26,347 bases of DNA from the NCBI GenBank assembly GCA_015680685.1, contig MNCI01036589.1, positions 76,384 through 102,730 of the forward strand. Direction: 5' to 3'. Made by a program: the position numbers and the translations under genes. Position 1 is the first letter of the stretch. Each line of letters starts with the position of its first letter. Positions 10,511 to 21,202 of this stretch are shown one piece after another. Source of the DNA: Gnetum montanum. Taxonomy: Eukaryota > Streptophyta > Gnetopsida > Gnetales > Gnetaceae. The notes under the pieces are model-generated. The model did not search any database, was not told where the DNA came from, and saw only the letters and a list, made by a program, of their open reading frames with translations.

Positions 10511-10655
10511 ACCATTATTTGTTACGTGTGTTATCTAGGACTTCGTGGAAAATTATTCAAGATGGTTGGAATGAACCTTAGAGTCATATCATATCTTACA
10601 AATACTACAATAATTTTTTATGATGCACACTACATTTCTTATTTTCTAACATAGT

Positions 10656-13207
10656 ATGTCTTCTTCTCATAGGAGTGATTCTCTACCCAAGTTTGATGGA
10701 ATGAATCAATAGGTGCCTCAATAATATCAAGTGGTATACGCTCATCCTGATGAGTATGTACCCAACTTTACCTTCATCCTGCACTAGGATGAACATCTAC
10801 AGTGGGGTGACATGGAGGGCAACATTATGTTGCCACCAGATCAATCTATTCTTATGATGCTCCTCCAAACTCTTGTGCATTTGGTCCTTCAAGAACTTCA
10901 TGCTAGGTATGTTGTGTAATATATTGATGCCAGGGATTACCATCTGACTAATGCACAACATCTATGGGATTTCCAGTTAGAGCAATGCTACAAAATTGTG
11001 AAGGGAAAGTGGTTCACTTATTCCTTGTACCTGCCATACCAAAAAGATGGTGGAGAACCCTTTTCTAGGGGTTTACCATTTGGTGAAACTCCTCTTTTTG
11101 ACATTGATGAAGGAGGTCAAAACCAGAACCTATAATCCACAATCCATAATCTAGATTCTGGCAAGAATAGATCCAATGACAAAGGGGGATCCAAGAAGGT
11201 GAATCAAGGCAAGGATGCAGATAAGAAACCTAATCATGATAGTGGCCACGATCACTGAAGAGGGGGTAGCAGGCACCGTAATGATGCCAGTCCTCCTTCC
11301 TCTTCACCTTCATCATCAACTTCTTCTTTTGGCTCCAACCACAACCACAGGGGGGTGCAATTATGATGGATGTAATCGATAGGATTGAAATGATCAAAGG
11401 GACCATCAAATAAGTTAAGAATGGGGGCGTGGGTAGTCAAGAGATACCTGCCACCATGAACAAAGGAGTAGCAAAGGACATCGTAGGCACTAGAATCATG
11501 GCCTTGATGAGCATTTTCTTGCTACTTGGAGCATGCTAAATATTGCAAAGGTAGTAAGAATTTCCACAAGGCACATAAAGAATAGTTGGATTAAAAGACT
11601 AGACATAAATAACATTCCTTGATTTGAATGGGGATATAACTCAAATTCGTAGAACCATCTCCAAACTTTTCAAGATGCATGTGTGTTGTAAAATATACAA
11701 AATGAGTGGCAAAAACTTAAGTTGTTTCCAAGGACCCTTATTAAAGAAGCAAAGAACTAGTATCAATCCTTAGAACCAGAATCTATCAGACAATGGAGTA
11801 CAATGCGTGAGTTGTTCAATGACAAATATCAAATGTACTCTCAAGTGTCCAACTTGAGAAGGCAAATCCAAGGGTGGAAACAAGGAACACATGAACCCTT
11901 GGATGCCACCATCAGCTGATACTATTCCTTGTTGCACAAATGTCATGGCCATGATTATTCTCAACTATACCAACTTTGATCATAGACAGGCTCTGATCAA
12001 CAAACGAGGAGAACCCTTGACATCTATGACCAAGGGTGACTATCAGAATTAAGTGCCCATTAGATCCAAATATTGATTGAGCAAGTAGTAAAATAAGGAG
12101 AACTAAAGAAGTGAGAAAGTACAAAAGAGTATAACTGTGATTCTTCCATATGCAAGAGGAAGGTTTGATTCTATGATAGTGAGGAAGAGTCATCACTTAA
12201 TGAAGTGGTGGATAGGAAAATGTTGTCACTCCAAAAATTTTAATCTAAATTATGGCCATGGTTCATCAGTTATGGGACTCCATGGATAGCAGATTTCAAG
12301 TTGTCCTAAAAATTGCTGAAGAGTCAAAAGAACAAGGTAGTGATCATGATCGCAAGAGGCACAAGGAAGCTGAATGTGCTTATCAAAGAGGTAAGGGCAA
12401 AATTTCTGCAATAAAGGAAGTTGTGAGAATCGAATTAGATGATGAAGGTGGATGTGAAATTTGCCATTATGAACATCCTAAGGGATGTTGTCATATTGCA
12501 TCGCACTTACAGGAGTCTAGGGTGTATGCCCTGAATCCACGACTAGCATAAAGGAAAACACCTAGAAGATTGCCTTGTCCTCAAGGTAATTCTAGGTAGT
12601 TTCACTAGTAATAATATTATTATCCAAGTGGAACTCCATTGCAACCTAATGAGTAGTACCAACAGTGGCAGCAACCACAGCCATGAACGCTGGCACCACC
12701 AAAGTAGCAATACCCTTATAGACAACCTGATCCATATGGGTATTACATTCAGCAATTCTTGTCTCCATGTGACTTTTCCAATCACGTTTCCACTTTTTAA
12801 TCTCACTACTACCCTCCTAATTATTATCAAATTCATTCTCCACATGCAATAAGGGATACCACCTTTTATCCTTATCCTCCTCCTATACCTACATATCTTC
12901 CTCCACCCTCAACATAGCTACCATCTACTTCATCTATATAAGGTGAACTCCCAACTCAACTGCAACAAATCTAAAATTGGTTCATCACCTGAGTGGTTTG
13001 AACACTTGATCAAAGAAAAGATCTTTCTTTTGACCCAACAATCCACCTAAGCCCTCACATACACCTACAGTTGGCAATCCTATTTCTCCATCTCCCTTTG
13101 TACCAAATTTCTTTGAGTCCCCTTCAAACCAAATCCCACCTCGAATCCATACTATTATGCTAACTCATGTTGTATCTAATTGGATTTGGGCTGGCAACCT
13201 TCTTAGG
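10656..13207 (+). pseudogene. gag: Decayed gag of element B
   Basis: Gag forms the particle that packages the element's RNA. ATG at 10656 opens a frame with N-terminal sequence MSSSHRSDSLPKF and early stops. A Ser-rich linker (SSSPSSSTSSFGS) lies near 11290-11330. The conserved core follows in another frame at about 11650-11960: KLKLFPRTLI, a W-to-stop change at the usual A..W position, then RQWSTMRELFNDKYQMYSQV. The part at 12252-12551 is back in the first frame and carries a CX2CX3HX4C zinc knuckle (CEICHYEHPKGCC, 12453-12491). A Pro/Gln/Tyr-rich tail follows at about 12600-12950. The same order appears in C's gag. The end is cut by insertion of C at 13208. Stops and at least two frameshifts make it a pseudogene. 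Confidence 0.8.
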
Positions 13208-14197
13208 TGATGAGCGATGAGGTACCTCCTATGCCCAACCATAGGAATCATAAGCGTTCACACATGATCTGGTTAAACTAGTTGTGGGATCTAGATCATT
13301 ATGCCTTAATCGTAGTTTACTATCTTCCCACTTGGACTAGTGGTAGCTTTGTCACGTATGGTTTAGTCTAGAGTGAGGCATATGATTCTTGATGTTGTTT
13401 TGGCCTTATGCTACTCCTAATAATAATAAAGAAATTATTTGTTTAAACTAATTAACAATGGAAAGGGAAGTCTAAACTAGCCTATAGGTAATGAGTGTCC
13501 ATTTCTAGCTTGCTATACACATCCTAAACCCATGTATCCACCACTAGGATTACCAAGCACTATGCTACTGGGCAAACCAAGCAATAATGCTACTGGGATT
13601 ACCGAGCGAATATGTGTTTATGCTTGAAACTGGTCACGCTCATTCCACCAATTCGTTAACATGCATGAAAACATAAATATTAACTAAGTACATGGAATAT
13701 AAATTGCATTAAAAGTAAATTTAATCTAATTCAAAGTGCTATAATAAATAAGAATCAATCTCAATCTTATTGCCATTCATGAAATGTGTCTAGGTACCTT
13801 TCCACTTGAATAAGATGTCGTACAACTAACTCAGATCCACACTGGGCACTCACTGACTATTCTCTCATATTACAGAATAAAACTACAAGAGTTTGACTAC
13901 TCTATTAACCAAAGAGTACCAATACATGGTGGGAGCATGCATATTTATAGGCAAAAATAGACACTGTGTCAACGGGGCCACATCGTCACAATAGACTACA
14001 TCGATGGGGATGTATTGATGTAATAGACTATATCAATGGGGTTACATCAACCGGGCCTAGTCAATGCAACAGACTACATCAATGGGGCCTAGTAAATGGG
14101 GCCTAGTTAATGGAGCTAAGATATCAAAGCCAAGATATTGGGGCTGATCAAAAATTGACTTTTTTCTCAAATATCCTAGCCAACTGATGATTCATCA
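13208..14197 (-). repeat. 3' LTR of element C (990 bp)
   Basis: On plus it reads TGATGAGCGATGAGG...TGATTCATCA. It aligns along its whole length with 20159-21202 in the same orientation, differing every several bases, mostly by transitions. A reversed TATA box (TATTTATA, 13942-13949) is present. Three copies of a unit like GCTACTGGGATTACCAAGC lie at about 13539-13610. The U3 part (13966-14150) has repeated ACATCAATGGGGCCTAGT motifs instead of CpG palindromes. Confidence 0.88.
14118..14145 (-). repeat. 14-bp repeat in U3 of C's 3' LTR, two copies
   Basis: AAGATATC/AAGATATT units start at 14118 and 14132. The 5' LTR of the same element has five units at the matching place (21081-21150). Confidence 0.75.
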
Positions 14198-14205
14198 GAC
14201 CCCCA
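14198..14205 (-). promoter_or_regulatory. Polypurine tract of element C
   Basis: The minus strand reads TTTAGTCGTGGGGGTC and then TGATGAATC, matching ATTCATGGGGGTA before TGATGAG in element A. Confidence 0.75.
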
Positions 14206-15504
14206 CGACTAAATAAAAACCTGTCCTCATATTAATATGATAGGATTGAGATTTCTTTACGAAACATTAGGAATGATGGGATTATTGACTAACGCTAACT
14301 ACTGACTAACTCTGATTGCCACATTACAAAATTTTATTTGAGTGGATGTATAAAAAATGACAGAGTGAAAAAAAGACTAAATAGACATTGAAGATTACAA
14401 AATTTGCAAATGCCTTCAAAACCCTACTAAAGATTATTCTTCTTGATGCTGCTAGCAATAGCAAACTTCCAACCCAAATTGTTATCTTGATGCTTCTCTA
14501 TTTATGTGGAACATTCTTGAAGGATGAACTAAATTTTTTTCTCATCATCCCATGGATCTAGTAAATTTGCAATGCTTGAGCATCTATCTTGTATGTGCTA
14601 TGATTTTTTCATGGGCATATCCTTTGTTGTCCTCCTCTTAGCTTCATTTTCGTGCCTAGCAAAAGACCTTCTTCCTTAGTCATTTCTTTAGCATTACCTA
14701 TAGTCACCAAAGGATCAACATTGGTTTTGGTAAATTTTACTTAATAATTAACCCCTTTCACATTCCTTAGTTTTCATTTAAGCACAAGGTGATGATAGCA
14801 TACTATGGCCAAGGCTATGAGGTAACTAAAATCATCAAGCTATTCACATTATTTTGATTAATTACATTAGTTACCATGATGTTCAAGAATAGGATGTTAG
14901 AAAACTTTCAAAATTTCAAAGCAGATATCCCTAGCCCGCATGACTAATAAGCATAACTTCGAAAGCACATAAGTTTTCAAACAATTGAAACCAAAGGTCT
15001 GATTCAGAAGATGACCAAGAAATATTGAACTTGAAGGATATTTTAACAAAAAATTAGGAAAAAGTAAAAAAGTAATTAAAAGTGATGAGAAGTAGTTCCA
15101 AAATTATACATAAATTTAGAGAAACCATCATTGATGTTCTAGAAGATGTGAAGGTTAGTTCAAAGCCATGATCAACAAAAGTTATGCAAGTGGATCCTCC
15201 CCAATGCAAGCTCCTGCCATAATGCCCTTGCATAACCACTTCTATAGATGTCCATGGGCACCCAAGAAGTTAAATGTAGACCATGCCTTTGTTCCAAAAA
15301 ACACACAACTATTGTGGTTGGGATGTTGTACTATACTATACAAAACCAAAAGGCTCATAATCGTATGTAGTAGTGAGGTGAATAATGGGATGAGAAGGGA
15401 TTGCAGAGATAGGGATGTAAGGTACTTGACTATGTCCACTATAGTTTTTGTGAAAAAAGTGATTAAAATGATTAGCATACCTATCCATCCAAGTTCAAAC
15501 CAAG
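14206..15504 (-). other. 3' non-coding region of element C, part distal to gag
   Basis: The segment nearest the LTR aligns reversed with element A just before its LTR (ATAATCCCAT..., then ..ATTTA, then the G-run). No supportable gene is present: the frames at 15168-15512 (plus) and 15242-15478 (minus) overlap each other and show no known domain. The region continues beyond solo LTR D at 16398. Confidence 0.65.
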
Positions 15505-16241
15505 TCCATTAATGAGTGGCGAGGTACCCCTACACTCAACCATATAAATACGAGCATTCCATGCACAATTCGGTCGAACTTCGTAGACAAACTAGCTATG
15601 GTATCTAGACAATTACTCGTAGATCACAGTTCATTATCTTCCCACCTGGACTAGTATTAGCTTTGTCATGTATGGTTTAGTCCAAAGTGAGGTGTATGAT
15701 GTGTTCCTACACTAATGCTACTCCTATGTATGATGGGAAATAATATCAACTAAGCTAGGAGAGAGGATGAGAGACAATCTAAATTAGCCTAACTACGATG
15801 AGCATCCGTTCCCTAATCATCCGTACACATCTTGGACATCGTGCACGACTACCACTGGGATTACCAAGTGCATGGCCTAGGTATGCTACTGGGTTACCAA
15901 GTAGCCACAGTTAAATGCTCGTGATTAAGTCGTACTCATTCCACATTACTAGGAGATAAGGGTAGAGAGATATTATCTAGGAAAGCAATAAATAACAATA
16001 ACAATTAAATAATTAAGCTAAGTGGATGCTGCAATGTTGAAGTAATCTTAATCTTTATTGCCTATCATGTGTGTGTCCAAGTACATCATACTTGAATAAT
16101 GATTTCATACAATTACAATCATCACACTATGGGCATGCACTGGGAGGAAGGGTTGAGAGGAAAAACTGACAAAAAGTTCCTACCTTAATACTAAAACTAG
16201 AAAACTTAACAAAAACTTCTTTACCAAATCTGCCTGCCTCT

Positions 16242-16249
16242 TATTTATA
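16242..16249 (-). promoter_or_regulatory. TATA box of LTR D
   Basis: TATAAATA on the minus strand is followed by AGAGGCAGGCAG, close to AGAGGCGGC in LTRs A and E, and lies just downstream of the U3 palindromes. Confidence 0.7.
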
Positions 16250-16267
16250 GATAAGGACACAGACTAT

Positions 16268-16367
16268 GATATCGCGTATGTGATATCGCGTCTAGGCTAT
16301 GATATCACGTACGTGATATCGTGTCTAGGCTGTGATATCACGTATGTGATATCGTGGGTGTGATATC
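16268..16367 (-). promoter_or_regulatory. U3 palindromic modules of LTR D (three copies plus a half)
   Basis: 20-bp units of the form GATATC(A/G)CGTA(C/T)GTGATATC lie at 16268-16287, 16301-16320 and 16334-16353, exactly 33 bp apart. A half unit GATATC lies at 16362-16367. TCTAGGCT-type spacers separate them. Changes from the E version are mostly C to T or G to A in CpG. Confidence 0.8.
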
Positions 16368-16397
16368 ATGGCCAAGAATTCATGACTCATCATCCAT

Positions 16398-17239
16398 ACT
16401 ATGAACAGTAACCTCGCATTGATGTGTTCCCTCCAACCTACCACCATGAGTCCACAACCACCTCAAAGAACAAATCATCACTCAAAAAAGAGAAGAAAAG
16501 GGAAGAAGGAAGGAAGGACCTTAGTTAGAGGAGCAGCTTCAGGCATGGGTTACATATCTTTCCAACCCCATAACTAGTGCTTGCAACCCATTATTGTGTC
16601 TAACGAGTGTGCTTTGAATTTCCATTATTATTTTCTTTTGTTTTTTCTTTTTTTGTTTTTTTATTTTTTAAAATGGAAACCACACCATGCAAAGACAAAG
16701 CTTTCTTTTTATTGGTTGATGGAGGAGTGATGATATGTTCCAAGAGGAGTCATAAACCACATGAAGGAAGACAAGAAGAAAACCCAGCAAGTCTGCTTGA
16801 GGTCACACCCTTACTATTCCCACTTGGTCTTTCCCTCTTTCGTCAAGGTACAATGACCATTGATTAATTTTAGTTTCATGAAAGAAGAATCAAATTGTTT
16901 CCATGAAGAAGACCTTTTACTCAAAGAACTGGAGGGATGGATGAGGTGGTCTCACTACTTTTCACAATTACTTACCTAATCATCTAATAGCATAGAACAA
17001 AAACCCAACACATAATATTCACTTCTACATCATTACTTGGCAATATTATTAATAGAAACATGAAATACATTCAGTAAACATAAAGAGAATGACTCAAAAA
17101 AAGAGAAAAATATATAATGAAAAGAAAAATATTAAGAAATGGAAAACATATGAAGAACCAGAAAATTTTGAAAGAAATAAGAAAATGATAAAAAATTATA
17201 AAACAAAAAAGGTAAAAAAACACTTATTAGTTCTTAAAC
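16398..17239 (-). other. 3' non-coding region of element C, part proximal to gag
   Basis: On the minus strand a T-rich stretch (about 17230-17090) is followed by sequence matching element B after integrase: AGTAGTGAGACCACC (B: AGGTAGTGAGTCCAC), AACCAATAA..AAG, CTTTGCATGGTGTGGTT, then ATTCAAAGCACAC and CTAACTAAGG (16620-16510), which also match the window start in element A. The plus frame at 16607-16867 is a shadow. Solo LTR D splits this region from its continuation at 15504. Confidence 0.75.
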
Positions 17240-17750
17240 TAGGATGGAGCATCTCCCTCATAACTAATCTTATCACCACAGATTCGAGAGATGGACTACA
17301 TAATCCCCTTATTATACACCACTGGTTTTCCATCTATCACTATTATTGATTTAATTAATCATGTGGTAGCACATCTAGCATTGGTGATAGTCTCGTTTGG
17401 ATCACTCAAAGATGTATCTTCATTTGAACTTGAAGGTATTTTTGTTTTGGGAGATCTAGATATGTTTGCTTCTTTTTCTTGATTTTCTATTTTAATTCTT
17501 GGGTCTCCATGTCTAATATCTTCTTATGGTGTATAATCAAAGTGTAAGATATCTATGTTTAAGTCTTTTGTTTGGTCTATTTTCTTAAGTCTAGAACTAA
17601 TAAGTGGATCAATTACCTCCATGCATCTTTGAAACAATTTTATATTCTCATGTTCAAGCCACTGGGTATCTTCTAGTTTAGTGGTTACTATGTAGATTGG
17701 TTTTTACTCACACATTTGCTCCGAAGCTTTGTTGTGGGCTATGTTAATAT
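17240..17750 (-). pseudogene. Remnant of the protease-RT linker of pol in element C
   Basis: One frame stays readable for about 165 codons with four stops. It contains IYIVTTKLEDTQWLEHEN, which matches LYVATTK.EGTQWLM in element B's linker (about 21730-21765), and PCITTNSKGCSC just upstream matches PCIAYSNTGCNC after B's protease. The middle is acidic and Ser-rich (IPSSSNEDTSLSDPNE). In B this linker is followed by reverse transcriptase; in C it runs straight into the T-rich 3' region, so the enzyme domains are missing. Function is unknown. Confidence 0.6.
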
Positions 17751-17759
17751 ATTAAATTT

Positions 17760-20033
17760 CTAGCCCACAACTGCACCCTTTACTATTAGTAGTGATGCAT
17801 GGATTCTTCTATCTCTCTACAGTGCAAGATTCATCGCTTCTGTTAGGTGTTGGAGTAATGACAGATGTTGACCTTTGTGTAGGATTAGAGGACATTGGTT
17901 GTGAAAGGAAGGGTGTTGCACTTGGTTGGCATTGTGCTAGTTTGGATGAGTTAGCAGGTTGACAAGTATTGTTCTTATGTGTGGAAACCATTCTAAAGAA
18001 AGGGAATTTCTAAGATTAAGGTGGAGATCTATTGGCATTATCATTTTTGTGTATGTTCGTAGCACAAGTGGCATTCTCTCGTTGATGTCATGGTGTTGAA
18101 CCTTCTTGTATTGTTGTTGGTGACATATGGGGGAAATTATGAGAATATTGAGGATATGAAGAAGGATGAGAGGTGTGAGGTGGTGATCCTTTACAAGATG
18201 TCATGGGTCAATGATATTCGAGAGAGTGGTAGTAGTGATTTGAAGTAGAGGTAGAACCAATTGGGGAAATAGGTTGTTGAGCATAATACCTATATGAGTT
18301 TCATTGATAGTAAGGGTAGGGCTAGTTTGGTGGTGGCGTCCCTCATGATTATGGGTTTTGACATTGTGTTGGATGATAGTGTTAAGGTTGGTAAGAAGTT
18401 CCACTAGGATGGTATAGTTGGTCATAGCACTATCTATAACTAACTTGTAAGGTAATTTCCTAGGCATTTTCTTTTATACAAACTTGGGATTTAATATAAA
18501 AGCCCAATACTCATGTAGATGTAACATCATTGGGCAATAGCTCTTTAGATGGTCATATAGGTAGATGTCACATCTATCATCTTCGTCTACGGTTGAGTCT
18601 ATAGCCTCGCTTTCTTTAGTCATGTTCCCTATTTGTCAATAAGTGTTCCTAGCTATTTCTTGGTTCTACTTCCTCCATTTATTGTGATCACCTAGATCAT
18701 TTTGTGTTACCTTCTCCTCTACAATTTCTCTGAAAGTTGGAGCTTTTTCATTTATCCACTTTGGCATCCTATCTAGTCTTTCCTAGAGTTCATTAAGATA
18801 TTATTACAATCGCAAGGTTTACTGTGAAATCACCTCATCGAGAGCTACCTCTTTTTTCTCATCATAGATATGGAACCCTTTCCTTTGAAGAGTTGAGTTC
18901 TAGTTATTTTTCTCTACATTCTCTTGTTTACATAGCTCTTCTTCTTCTTTCGCCATCTACTCGATTAGCCTTTGTATTTGATAGGCTTTTAGTTCGTATA
19001 ATCGACCTAGAGCATACATCCCAAGGGTCTCCCTTATTTCATTACGAAGCCCATCTATGATGTTGAAAAGTTGCTCTTTTTGAGAGAAATCATGGTGAAG
19101 ACATATATGTAGTAGCAAATAGTATCTATCCAAGGCCACATCCAAGGGTTCATGATTTTCTTGCTTTTACCCTTGGATTTTTTTTCTTAGGTTGGACACT
19201 CTTACATAGGTTTGGTATTTTTCATTGAAAAGTTCTAGCATTGTGGACCATTGGTGGATGAAACTTGGTTTCAATGATCTATACGAACTTTCAGCTTTGT
19301 CTATTAGTGTTCTAGGGAAGAGCTTAAGCTTTTTCCACTTATTTTTGATATTTTTCAAGACACAAGCATCATGGAAGGCCTATAAGTAATGATGTGGATC
19401 AAAATCATAGCCTCCTCCAAATTTAGGGATATTATTCATATCCCTTTTTATGCCACTTTCCCTATGATGCCTATGTTGTATCTTAACTACCTCTATGATC
19501 TGTACCAGGCTCTCAGTGGCCAACAAGGATTCATAGTCATCAGATGTGGCATGGTGAAAATTGCTATTTCTATCTGCCTGATTATGACGGTTTCAGCTGT
19601 GTTCATGTTAAGGTCTTTGATTTTTCCCGTGGTTTTGATTTCTACCCTTATTTCTACCCCATAATGGAGCTTTGTCTCTATACCTACATTCATCTTTGTT
19701 AAAACTAGATGTTGAAGAGGAAGAGGAAGATGAGAAACTAGGAGAATTTCCATGGCTTTGATGGTGTTTCCCATAGTCCCTTGATTTACCTTTTTTAGGT
19801 TTTGAGAAGGTCCTATACCTTAAGGCCTCCCCTAGTCCAAGACTTACTTCATCTTGTCTAGGATTGTCTATCTTAGATGAATGTAGTCTTTGAGTGTCAT
19901 TAGGATGGTCATGAACATATGAAACCCTTGCATAAGGTTGGCTACTCCTATTTTCTTCAACATATACCTCATTGGTTCTCCAATGAATGTTCTCTACATA
20001 TGATGCATTATCGCTTCCTTATGAAAGAGCCAT
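17760..20033 (-). pseudogene. gag: Gag of element C, long and mostly in one frame
   Basis: ATG at 20033 (minus) lies about 110 bp after the primer-binding site and starts MALS, then a stop and a mainly open frame for about 520 codons. In order: N-terminal part; a Ser-rich linker (SFSSSSSSSTSSFN) near 19740; the gag core with NIPKFGGGYDFDP, KLKLFPRTLIDKAESSYRSL and HQWSTMLELFNEKYQTYV (about 19450-19170); then LDVALDRYYLLLH. A zinc-knuckle relic CDIYLYDHLKSYC (18572-18534) has lost its second Cys (Tyr). A Pro/Tyr/Gln-rich tail follows after a frameshift near 18440. Several stops (TAA, TAG), but only one clear frameshift, suggest slower decay than in B's gag. Identification is by family features. 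Confidence 0.8.
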
Positions 20034-20140
20034 TGTTGTTGGTGTATAATGTGTGTGACTTAGTATTTTCTCAAATATATTTTGTTAATGCATTCACAAT
20101 GATCGTGTATGATATAACTAATCTAGATAACTAGCATCAT

Positions 20141-20157
20141 CCCCAGCAATAGTTCCA
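20141..20157 (-). promoter_or_regulatory. Primer-binding site of element C (tRNA-Asp type)
   Basis: The minus strand reads TGGAACTATTGCTGGGG, one base inside the 5' LTR boundary. It matches TGGCGCCGTTGCCGGGG except at a five-base block and one C-to-T change, consistent with the same primer tRNA as element B. Confidence 0.75.
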
Positions 20158-20158
20158 A

Positions 20159-21202
20159 TGATGAGCGACGAGGTATCCTCTATGTCCAACCATACGAATC
20201 ACAAGTGTTCACACATGATCCAATCAAATTTCATGGATGGGACTAGTTGTGGCATTTAAATCATTATGCCTTGATCATAGTTCATTGTCTTCCCACTTGG
20301 ACTAGTGATAGCTTTGTCACATATGATTTAGTCTAGAGTGACGCACATGATTCTTGATGTTGTTTTGGCCTTATGCTACTCCTAATGATAATAAAGAAAT
20401 CATTTATTTAAACTAATTAACAATGGAAAGGAAAGTCTAAACTAGCCTATGGGTGATGAGTGTCCATTCCCAGCTTGCCATACACGTCCTTAACCCATGT
20501 ATCTGCTACTGGAATTACCAAGTAATATACTTCGCAGTGAACCAAGCAATAATGCTACTAGGATTACCAAGTGAATACGTGTTTATGCTCGAAACTAGTC
20601 GCGCTGATTCCACCAATTCATTAACATGCATGGAAACGTAAATATTAACTAAGTACATGGAATACAAATTGCATTAAAAGTAAATTTAATCTAAGTCAAA
20701 GTGTTGCAATGAATAAGAGTTAATCTTGATCTCATTAGCATTCATGGAATATGTCTAGGTACATTGCCACTCAAGTTAGACATTGTACAACTGACTTAGA
20801 TCCACACTATGGGCACTCACTAACTATTCTTTAAGATTACAGAATAAAACTATAAGAGTTCAGCTACTCTATTGACCAAAGAATGCTAATACATGGTGAG
20901 AGCATGCATATTTATAGGAAAAAATAGACACTACATTGATGGGGCCACGTTGATGCAATAGACTACATCAATAGGACCACATCAATAGGGCCTAGTCAAT
21001 GGGGCTTACTCAACACAACAAACTATGTCAATGGGGCCTAGTCGACAAGGCCTAGTTAACATGGCCATGATAACAAGGCTAAGATATCAGGGGTAAGATA
21101 TTGGAGCCAAGATATTAGGGCTAAGATATCAGACCCAAGATATCAAGGCTAACCAAAAATTAACTTTTTTCTCAGATATCCTGGCAAACTAATGATTCAT
21201 CA
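20159..21202 (-). repeat. 5' LTR of element C (1044 bp)
   Basis: On plus it reads TGATGAGCGACGAGG...AATGATTCATCA. It is the full-length partner of 13208-14197 and longer by 54 bp, most of it (42 bp) explained by three extra 14-bp repeats in U3. The reversed TATA box TATTTATA is at 20909-20916. The AT-rich middle and short repeats resemble the 3' copy. Confidence 0.88.
21081..21150 (-). repeat. 14-bp tandem repeat in U3 of C's 5' LTR, five copies
   Basis: Units begin at 21081, 21095, 21109, 21123 and 21137, each AAGATAT(C/T) followed by a variable AGGGGT-like half. The spacing is exactly 14 bp. The GATATC core recalls the palindromic modules of A, D and E. Confidence 0.8.

Larger units (their letters stand above)
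15510..16392 (-). mobile_element. Solo LTR D (883 bp) inside element C, target duplication TCCAT
   Basis: The plus-strand reading runs from TAATGAGTGGCGAGGTACCCC to CATGACTCATCA. Identical 5-mers flank it: TCCAT at 15505-15509 and 16393-16397. Family ends, a reversed TATA box (16242-16249), reversed AATAAA (16054-16059) and three U3 palindromes (16268-16353) are present. The terminal TG has become TA. A lone LTR with a perfect target duplication is the usual product of recombination between the two LTRs of a full element. It is younger than C, since it sits in C's 3' region and keeps more CpG palindromes. Confidence 0.92.
13208..21202 (-). mobile_element. Element C: gag-only (non-autonomous) Athila-like element, inserted in B
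   Basis: C has a 5' LTR (20159-21202), primer-binding site, gag (20033 to about 17760), a short remnant of the protease-RT linker, a long 3' region, a polypurine tract and a 3' LTR (13208-14197), all on the minus strand. No reverse transcriptase, RNase H or integrase motif is found, and the protease core is absent. It resembles the terminal-repeat-with-gag (TR-GAG) type of non-autonomous plant element. It lies between B's gag end and B's protease. The flanking 5-mers (TTAGG at 13203-13207, ACAAG at 21203-21207) do not match, so the target duplication has decayed or was lost. Solo LTR D is inserted in its 3' region. Confidence 0.8.

Noticed and set aside
10463-10654. 63-codon frame across the LTR B end and primer-binding site
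   Set aside because: It spans non-coding replication signals whose identity is clear, so it is incidental.
12543-12852. Two overlapping frames on opposite strands around 12543-12852
   Set aside because: Neither gives the Pro/Gln/Tyr-rich gag tail expected after the zinc knuckle; a third frame does, with stops.
15168-15512. 114-codon plus-strand frame between C's 3' region and LTR D
   Set aside because: It lies antisense in C's non-coding 3' region, runs to the LTR D boundary, overlaps an opposite-strand frame and shows no domain.
19493-19774. 93-codon minus-strand frame within C's gag
   Set aside because: It is out of register with the ATG at 20033. The register that carries the Ser-rich linker and the gag core is the real one, so this is a shadow.
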